From the NCBI GenBank assembly GCA_949316235.1, contig OX438749.1, forward strand, positions 16,756,414-16,820,413: a stretch of DNA of 64,000 nt, read 5' to 3'. Numbering within the stretch: the stretch's first letter is position 1; the number at the start of each line of letters is the position of its first letter. The notes below the pieces were generated by a model. That model was given only the letters and a program-made list of their open reading frames with translations. It did not search any database and had not been told where the DNA came from. The DNA is from Oegoconia quadripuncta. Taxonomy: Eukaryota > Arthropoda > Insecta > Lepidoptera > Autostichidae. The translations under genes were made by a program, and so were the position numbers. Shown here piece by piece: positions 56,423 through 64,000 of this stretch.

Positions 56423-56985
56423 TAAGTTATATTTTTTTTAATTAGTCCGACTCAGACGTATTCCGAAATACTCTGAAATTACATTTTGTTGTAAAAAAAA
56501 TTATTGCTATAGTCACAATTTTTAAAGCTGTACCTTATAAGTAAAGATTTTCAATTTTGTAGCTTAAATGCAATTTATTACTTAAGTTCTCTTTACCGAA
56601 AAGGTAAGTCATTTAAGTGTCAATACACTTAAAGCTGCTTGCTTGCTTGCTTGCTTGCTTGCAATCAAGCAGCTATCAATTCTGCAAATAAGCGGACTGT
56701 TACTTCTAAGTCCTCAAGGTGATATGTTACAAAAAAAATTTGATCCATATTATACTTATTGTTTACATACTTAATATAAAGGCCTTTTTCTTATCAATAG
56801 CCATCAGAAATTCTCCCTTGAACCATTTTAAATTATAATTAGGGAGTGTTCTTTAATTACGTGTTAGTATATGTAGGCCAACAGCTTAAAACTAGGGATA
56901 TGGCCCCGGTTATTGAAATTGCAACTTTTGTCAATGTAATGTTCTTGGAAGACAACCGCATCAACATGACTGCCATGGGCCAGTT
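56423..56985. other. No gene; GCTT microsatellite
   Basis: GCTTGCTTGCTTGCTTGCTT at about 56,638-56,662. Otherwise no gene. Confidence 0.4.
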
Positions 56986-57085
56986 TCATCTTTCAATATA
57001 TGTCGCATTGTACTGTTCTGTGCTGTTTCTTTTCTTGTGTTATTGATTACTTATATGGTGCAATAAAGTGAATTTTGTTTGTTTG
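56986..57085 (+). mobile_element. LINE 3' UTR fragment
   Basis: CATTGTACTGTTCTGTGCTG and GGTGCAATAAAGTGAATTTT resemble the UTR end at 61,540-61,580. Confidence 0.4.
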
Positions 57086-58911
57086 TATTTGGACAGAAGG
57101 TTTGCAAGTTCTGTGAAGAGCCGTTTGCCATGTTTCATGTAAACTGGATTTGCTAGGAGCAGGTTCAGCGAGCCGATAAGAGTCAAAATCGTTTTGTTCT
57201 ATTTCTCAGTCTCTAAAACTGGTGAATCCGTCCATATGAACTACATGGATGTCAACTCAGACTAATTCACCACGTTAATTAAATGAGATGATTTAATAAA
57301 ACCGTCATAGACTAATTTCAAAATTTAAATGTTTGATTCTTTGAACATGTTCAGCTCGGCCCGTATGTTCCGGGTTTGACATTGTAATGTAAGGTTTAGC
57401 GGTATTCTATATTACCTCGTAACCCTAAAGGGACAGGGTTTTTGCTGAATGGGTAATGGGTCTTTACTATTTCAGTTAAATAAGCTATATTGCGCGGCTC
57501 CTTGTAACGGGAACGGCTTTGTGTTTTCTTTTATACGTGTATTTATTGTATTCATTGGAACGACAACAATGTACCTACTAGAGTTTCAAATAATAATAGG
57601 AGAAAGTACAGTCGAGCAAAGTCCTTTACCTCATTAAGTTTTACACTATCCTCTTGCAAATGAAAAATTAGAAACCTACCTCTATACCCTTGTCCCAAGT
57701 CGCTTGTCCCAATATTTGGCAAGTGCAGAAAAATCAAACGTCGACATCTACATGATACATACACTCGTGCCTGTATGTATGCAGCATCCAAACATGACGT
57801 CGAAGTTAATTCCTAATCAATTTTTCATCAAGAAACCAGATTATAAATCATTGGAATGTTATTATTTAGTAAACGTTATTGTATTTTTAATCGAGTAGAA
57901 TGTTTTTACTTACCCACTAATGAACTTGCAAATATGTAGGTATATGCATCACAAAAACTTGCAAGTCTGCTCATGCCAAGCCAACGAAAAGCCCGATCCA
58001 CTCAATTGAATTAGTGAATGCTTCAGAAACCTAGCAAAGGTGTGAAGCCATCAAAAAAATAAACGTTAGTGTCACAAAAATGTGAATGAAGTGTCATTTG
58101 ACTTTCAATGCAATTCTTTATTACATTCCATGTATTCTGATAGTAACATCGGGTATCAATAACGACGGAGAATCCGGTTTACACTCTAAAGTACCATTGT
58201 ATAAAAGATGTTGTAGAAGCATTTTTATGCATGCTAGTTTTGAATGGATACCACAATCTTACCTGTTGAAAAGTGACGAGGTAGGTTTTTTTATACTTGA
58301 CTGGATACGCGTTTGACCACACAAGTAGATGTCTATTTCTTGAATAGGAAAGGTTGTAAGGTTGTAGGTTGTAGGATTTTGGAAAGGCTGACGCCGGAAA
58401 GGAGTTTCGTGCCTTGGCTTGAAGGAGGCGTCAAACCGCTTAGTGCAAATGATCGGTATCTTAATGACACACGGGTGGACACCCTCTCCATACCTTGAAG
58501 TCCGAAGATGAAATATGCAATGGTGGATGCTAGATATATATAGATATAAAAGTCCTATGCTAGATATAGGCATGTAATTTTTGAAGTATCTCCCTCTAGG
58601 GAAATGTCATTAGCATACCCCGATGCTACTAAGTCATAAACACAATTCACATCTATGTAGCTTATGTAATATAGAGAAACTGAAGTACCCAAGGGAAGTC
58701 TCGAACTTGTTTTATTAGAGGCAATACTATCTCGTATATCAGAGGCATAATCACAGTTTAATAGCTTTATTGTGACTCGGCAAGAACATCACTTGGGCAA
58801 ATTATTTCAATAGAGTTGCGATATAAATTTATGACTGCTGTGGCGAATTATCATGACTGATGATATTTTAACCCACGACGAAAAACTATGGGTTTTATGT
58901 GTTTGCCATCA
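57086..58911. other. No gene recognised
   Basis: Frames of 61-104 codons lie on both strands (57,552-57,791; 58,259-58,573) but without domains. Nothing identified. Confidence 0.25.
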
Positions 58912-58985
58912 TTGTCATCATCAGCCGAAAGACGTCCACTGCTGGACAAAGGCCTTCCCCAAAGATCGTTCGTCGTCGACTATAG
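58912..58985 (-). mobile_element. RTE-type LINE 3' tip, antisense
   Basis: TTGTCATCATCAGCCGAAAG, ACGTCCACTGCTGGACAAAG and GCCTTCCCCAAAGATCG: the tail-most part of an RTE copy. Confidence 0.65.
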
Positions 58986-60149
58986 TACTTTTGCAAAGCC
59001 AGATCTCGAGACATCAACACTAACACAAAGGGCTAGCGTCCATTGAATTTTCGACGGTTTGCTTTAGTGAATCATCAAGTCTTTGTATTTATTTGTACAA
59101 ACACACATATACGACGTGCAACTTGATGCATGATTCTAAGATAATGAAGGATTTGTATTACCGGACTGTCACTACGTGTAGCGTCTTCGTAAATAAAGTG
59201 GACAAAATTATAGTCAAAATTGCTTGTCGGGAAGACGATCGCTTCTGCGCTCACACTAAGAGGCCATGTTACCGGAGCTCATAAACAGAGATTCTTCATT
59301 TAACATACCTATAATAGCGGGCCACATAATAATGGTATTTAATTATGCCAGTAACTACGGTCACCATAGCTTATAATAAAGGACTATAAGAACTCCACGA
59401 ACTCCAATTTCAACCAAACGAGGATCATCCATCAATTGTACATATCTCAAGGCAATGGTTGTTCTGAATTTTTGAATGGCGGACAAAAAAATATTATTTA
59501 TCATTTCAAATGGAAGCGACTTGAGAAGTACGAAAGGAATAAGCGAGTGACACAAACTTTTGATTATTTCGCTGAAAGTTCTGGGGATGACCTAAAACTT
59601 GGAGTAACAACCTCCGGCAGAAGCATTATGTTTTTTAGGAAATATTGGAGACCTATTTTTGTAAGATAAGGACTCCAGGTCTCGCTCCGGGACAGTACTG
59701 CCAACTGATAGTTAATTGTATTGTGTTTTGTACTCTATTGTTGTTTCTTAATGTTCTTTTTGTGTTGTTGTAATTCACGTAGCTTATGTTTAATTTTATT
59801 CATTTTGACTTTTATTTAATGTTATACATATTTTATATAACATTATTAAATGTTTACCGCTGGAAATATTTACATGTTTTGGTTACTTATTATTAAGGTC
59901 GCGCATGCACTATGTACAACTGCGTTTTTGCCACATTGGATTGGTATGCGTCAATCTTGTTGGTAATCCTAAAATAAATAAATAAGATATCTATAGGTTC
60001 AGAATGTAGTATGGAAAAGGAATATTAGAACAATCAAGTAAGAAGCAAATTAATGAATACCTACAGTTACATACCTGCAGTTTTTCCGCACCTATTATTT
60101 AATGTGTTAGATATTCCCCAAAAAATTGGAAAATTGACACGGAATAATA
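58986..60149 (+). other. Unassigned; probable LINE 3' UTR at 59,690-59,980
   Basis: The segment 59,410-59,670 holds a 77-codon frame without a recognised domain. 59,690-59,980 has a GT- and TTTAAT-rich 3' UTR style ending AATCCTAAAATAAATAAATA, typical of a LINE tail. Confidence 0.3.
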
Positions 60150-60533
60150 TTGGGTATTTACCTATGAAAATGGAGTTTTTTTTCTTCGTTAATCATATGT
60201 ACCAATTCCTGCGATTTTCAAAGCTATATCTAAATTTGTTTTTTATTTGGAAATGGAATTTTTTTTTTATTTCTGGGCTAAATCACATAATAATAAGCTC
60301 TTTTCATGTGCTGCCCATAATCATTTCTTAGATTCGCTGAAACTTTTATAAAGCGGTTACTTTTAAAAATTAACGCTGCCTATACTTAACTTAATGTTAT
60401 CCGATAATACACACAAAGTTTAGCTACATTTGGATTTGCCGTTCCCAAATAAAAATCAAAAATGTTTGTATGGAGAAAACAGTCTTAATGAAATTCTTCA
60501 TACAAAACGCCAATTTCATAGGTAAGGACCTAA
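60150..60533. mobile_element. Mariner-derived MITE, copy 3
   Basis: Ends TTGGGTATTTACCTATGAAA and, reversed, TTAGGTCCTTACCTATGAAA; TA at 60,148-60,149 and 60,534-60,535. 384 bp; lacks part of the interior found in copies 1 and 2 (after TTTTTTATTTGGAAATGGAA). Confidence 0.85.
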
Positions 60534-61464
60534 TAGAAACCGTCTTGGTAGCCGGAGTGTCATACATTTTATGATAAGAAATCCAACATTGCGTCCGCAA
60601 AATACAAAATATGCTGTCGAATTTTGTGGTTTAAATACTTAAATAGCTATTATGTTTAAAGCACCTGAATGCTTATGTATTATCTCTGAACATTCCATTT
60701 GTGATTAAGTTCGATACACTATGTACTCGTAATACTGACTACTTCTAAATCTATTTAATTCGATGTAGGTAGCTTCAGAGACGGTCTTTCATTTTAAATA
60801 CTTCCTTTCCTATATCCACGAGCCCTGAAGGCCAGAGCAAAATTTTCAACCCAAATTCTGGAATAAATAAGCGCACAAGAATCTATCAGAAACGGTTTAT
60901 TTACACGGGGCAGCTTGTGCAAATGCGTACCTATAACTTTTCCCTAAACCGGAGCTATAAAATTGGAGTAGGTCAGAGATAAACAAAAGGCGATCTGTAT
61001 CACTTCCTGATCCCTAAGGTGCCGTTAACCCATGGTTTAATCACGTTAGCGGCAGTAAACCGCTTTACTGGTGGACCGCAAACAAATTAACGGATTTTAC
61101 TGCTAATAAATGGAGACGATAAACATTATATCTATTTTTTTGTGAAAGTATAAAATGTCCGATACATACTCGTTTAAGAACCCCTCTCTCCTGTAACCCT
61201 AGCTGCAAATGGTAATTCGATAGAGTGCCTGCGAAGATAAAGGATGCCCTACGTGACTCTATCTTTACGCTCGTACCCAAACTAGTAAAATGAAAATAGG
61301 GTTTAGACAAAAAGACATATTTCAAACTTCTAATGGATACCGACAATAAAATGCAAATAAAACCATAAAGCCAACGTTTATTATCTATTATATTATATTT
61401 ATTTTTTTAAATCATTGGTGCACAAACCTACTAGCTTTTATCCCGTTCTACTTTTTTCTCCACC
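60534..61464. other. No gene recognised
   Basis: Frame 61,065-61,346 (- strand, 93 codons) has no domain. Nothing else identified. Confidence 0.25.
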
Positions 61465-61601
61465 CAAAGGTTGTCTGGTAGAAATCGCTTAATAGCAATA
61501 AGACCGCCTGGTTGTACAATTATTATTTTTTTGATGCTATATTTAAGAAGTGTATTGTAGAATTTTGTGCAATAAAGTGTACTTGATTGATTGAGTGATT
61601 A
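61465..61601 (+). mobile_element. LINE 3' UTR, family L, sense copy
   Basis: AAGGTTGTCTGGTAGAAATC, GCTTAATAGCAATAAGACCG, CCTGGTTGTACAATTATTAT and TTGTGCAATAAAGTGTACTT, then a TTGATTGATTGAGTGATT tail. Confidence 0.6.
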
Positions 61602-62009
61602 AACAAATTTTTGCCTCATTGGATTATGACTTCTTCACTTCAACTCACGAGTATCAAACGCTGTGAATTAGAAAAATCTGTATGGATACATAATAACACG
61701 GCCTCCTATTGAAGTAAATGTCAATTTATCAATGTAGTTACTGGTAACTATTTGCAGTCTTATTACGAGCGGTATTTGACGGTGAACTGATGATTTAATT
61801 GGAAAAGAAATAAGGCTTTCGACGAATTATGAGCAGAGTAATAATTATGCTATGTATCTCATAGTTAAATACGAGAAATTAAAGTGACATTTCAAGATTT
61901 CCCACGCATTTATCGTTACTCTGAGACTCAGTCTAATTAACTTTACGCTATTGTTCGGTGTGGATTATTTGCTTGTTTATATTGACCTTCGTTTAAAAGG
62001 TCAAATTTA

Positions 62010-62240
62010 TTATTATTATAATTATTATTACAACACTTTATTGCCTACACAAAAAAAAAACAATTATAACGATTCCTGTCCAAGAGATATCTTCCTGAAA
62101 ACCCGACATAGGACAATAATAACAGTAAAAAATAAAATAAAAATAAGAAAATAAATATTACATATTAATAAGTACGTAAATAAGCCTACAGATATATAAA
62201 TGAATATATAAATAAACTATGTAATCAAACCGGTGACAGA
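62010..62240 (-). mobile_element. LINE 3' UTR-like segment, antisense
   Basis: ATTATTATTATAATTATTAT, CAACACTTTATTGCCTACAC, CCTGTCCAAGAGATATCTTC and a long A/T-rich tail resemble the 7,797-8,330 layout. Confidence 0.4.
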
Positions 62241-62634
62241 ATTATTATATAGGTATACTAAGTAGATCAAATTTAACGTTTCCATATATCTGCATACTTG
62301 AATCGATCAAACAGTATGCAATAATTCGCCAAGACTGGTCCACTCAGAATTTCGTACAATGATAGTAAGTACATAGAATATTTCCACTTTCAATCAACTT
62401 ATGGGTCTTTGAATAAAGGCTTATTTAACGGTCCGTAAAATTAAGTTAAAACAAACAATAGATATCAATTATGCCTTCCTGTTGTAAATTTAAGATCAAT
62501 AATGTTTTCAAACTGCGATACAAAACAAGAATAAACCCCTGGACTTGTGCCTTGTCGTTGTAATAATTGCTTAAAGTAAAGTTATGCCTTTAATAGTTCT
62601 ACATTAAAAATACTTTAAAAGCAAGCTTATAATA
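62241..62634. other. No gene recognised
   Basis: Nothing identified. Confidence 0.25.
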
Positions 62635-62790
62635 TTCCATCATGATTATCACATATTGCATTGTCACTGAACTTACATAAATTAGCCAAATTGCAGCTCA
62701 ATCAGATACCAGGAAGTGGTGCAAAAATGGTTTGCAAATCTTGAAACGGTCAACTTACTTACATACGAACAATGCAAACTAAAGAAAAGC
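62635..62790 (+). repeat. Interspersed repeat family N, 3' part
   Basis: TATTGCATTGTCACTGAACT, ATTGCAGCTCAATCAGATAC, GGTTTGCAAATCTTGAAACG and GTCAACTTACTTACATACGA follow the 28,420-28,560 text. Confidence 0.55.
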
Positions 62791-63023
62791 TTGTAAAAAT
62801 GACTAAATTTGAGTTAGGAAGCAGCTACAGCTATGTCCTCTTGATATGTTATATAATTCGACACGTTGATTACCTACATGTTGCTGGAATAACAAAAGGG
62901 CATAACTCAACTTATTCCGTTTTTCGAAAGTCACCTTACCAGCATTTACAAATATCACATATTTTCACGTGTGTGACGCTAGAATACACACAGTGGAATT
63001 CAGCTTTTTGATAATGTCAATTT

Positions 63024-63805
63024 ATATTTCAAAAAACTGTGCCTAAATATTGCCACCGAAATATACAAGGCCCTTAAATAGTTCTTCGAAAACAATATAG
63101 TTATTTAGATTATTTTTGAGAAAAGGGGCAGCGTATACGACGGATTTTTGTTGGCCGCATTTTTTGTTATCCATGTTTGTTAGTGCATCATCATCATCAT
63201 CATCATCATTACCAGCCTGCGGCAGTCCACTGCTGGACATAGGCCTCTCCCAAGGCGTGCCACTCAGCCCGATCTTCGGCTTTACGCATCCAGTTACTGC
63301 CAGCCACCCTGCGCAGATCGTCGCTCCATCTAGCCGGGGGGCGTCCCACATTACGTTTGCCTAAACGCGGTCTCCACTGTAGAACTCGCTTGCTCCAACG
63401 ATCGTCAGTCCTACGACAGATGTGACCAGCCCACTGCCACTTTAGCTTGCTGACTCGAGCGGCTATGTCGGTAACTCTGGTTCTCTGGCGGATGACTTCG
63501 TTTCGAATTCTATCCTTCAGAGAGACTCCGAGCATAGCCCTCTCCATGGCCCGTTGAGCGACTTTAAGCTTGTGGACCAATCCCACCGTCAGTGTCCACG
63601 TTTCGGCATGTTAGTGCATAGAATACCATAATTTCCATCCTCGCGGACAAAATTGTCTGCTTGGGATTTATTTGTAAAAGTCATGTGCGCTGCCTCCTTT
63701 TCACAAAGACATCTAAATAACTTCGTTGATTTCGAAGAACTATTTACGGGGCTTGTATATTTCGGTGTCACTATTTGTGTACAGTTTTTTTGGGATATAA
63801 ATCAT
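63024..63805. mobile_element. Inverted-repeat element with about 130-bp arms, split by an RTE LINE
   Basis: Left arm about 63,031-63,160 (AAAAACTGTGCCTAAATATT, CACCGAAATATACAAGGCCC, AAATAGTTCTTCGAAAACAA, TTATTTAGATTATTTTTGAG) is the inverse of the right arm about 63,662-63,797 (CACAAAGACATCTAAATAAC, TTCGAAGAACTATTTACGGG, GCTTGTATATTTCGGTGTCA). An RTE copy sits between the arms. No transposase. The left flank is shared with the repeat at 9,690-9,860. Confidence 0.7.
63188..63608 (-). mobile_element. RTE-type LINE 3' end with 10-bp target duplication
   Basis: On the - strand, 63,209-63,586 is a 125-codon open tail: ERAMLGVSLKDRIRNEVIRQ, KLKWQWAGHICRRTDDRW, WRPRLGKRNVGRPPARWSDD, LGEAYVQQWTAAG. 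It is the C-terminus of RTE endonuclease/reverse transcriptase with no RT domain left, followed by a GAT-repeat tail (63,188-63,210). TGTTAGTGCA flanks it at 63,178-63,187 and 63,609-63,618, so the ends are exact. The frame is still open, which suggests a rather recent insertion. Confidence 0.88.
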
Positions 63806-63905
63806 CATCATCATCAGTCCGTAAACATCCCACTGCAGGGATATAGACCTTCCCTCATATTGAGGGACTATGGGCCATAGTCCGCCACGCTGGCCCAGTA
63901 TGAGA
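63800..63905 (-). mobile_element. RTE-associated tail repeat, family P, antisense
   Basis: ATCATCATCATCAGTCCGTA, CATCCCACTGCAGGGATATA, ATTGAGGGACTATGGGCCAT and CCGCCACGCTGGCCCAGTA. Begins at the end of the inverted-repeat element. Confidence 0.6.
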
Positions 63906-64000
63906 ATGAGGAGTCCAGCAACACGTAAAGCCAGAATTACTCACTTAAAATGACTCACAGCCTCACTTAAAATGACGAATAATTCTTAAACTACATTTGC
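63906..64000. other. No feature recognised
   Basis: Short repeated phrase ACTCACTTAAAATGACTCAC and CCTCACTTAAAATGACG; otherwise nothing. Confidence 0.3.

Overview
The window is eukaryotic nuclear DNA that most resembles a lepidopteran (moth or butterfly) genome. It is AT-rich, has no operons, contains one clear spliced gene, and is dominated by decayed transposable elements. These include tRNA-derived SINEs with a GGTTCGAATCC B box and a shared body resembling Metulj-type SINEs, 3' ends of RTE, Jockey and CR1-like LINEs, mariner-derived MITEs with a cecropia-like terminal repeat, a short Helitron, and one near-complete BEL/Pao LTR retrotransposon. The order is inferred from repeat style and the species cannot be named.

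Layout. Positions 1-16,890 are repeat debris: palindromic MITEs, LINE 3' ends, SINEs, an internally duplicated repeat at 8.4-9.4 kb and a foldback element at 12.5-13.0 kb. Positions 16,890-24,653 hold a nest of elements. A Jockey-like LINE on the + strand, already missing its RT core, is interrupted by a 6.24 kb BEL/Pao element on the - strand (17,816-24,057). The BEL/Pao element has identical 141-bp LTRs and a 4-5 bp target duplication. The LINE is also interrupted by the 3' end of a second LINE (24,226-24,443, - strand). SINEs and further debris fill 24.6-33.4 kb, including a broken gene fragment at 30,537-30,903 that resembles the N-terminal domain of Crypton-like tyrosine recombinases.

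The only host gene I can assemble is at 33,815-36,893 on the - strand. It is a four-exon, 172-residue single-domain rhodanese with a probable mitochondrial targeting peptide. Exons, splice sites, catalytic Cys loop and a downstream AATAAA are all visible. Its second intron carries a mariner MITE and its third a SINE sitting inside a LINE 3' end.

Positions 37-64 kb are again repeats: SINE families A, B and C, RTE 3' ends on both strands, two more mariner MITEs, a Helitron at 56.2 kb, and at 63 kb a long inverted-repeat element split by an RTE copy with a 10-bp target duplication. Large stretches (50.5-53.8 kb and 56.4-60.1 kb) contain nothing I recognise. The genes do not form a pathway; the story is one housekeeping-type gene in a dense, layered field of transposons.
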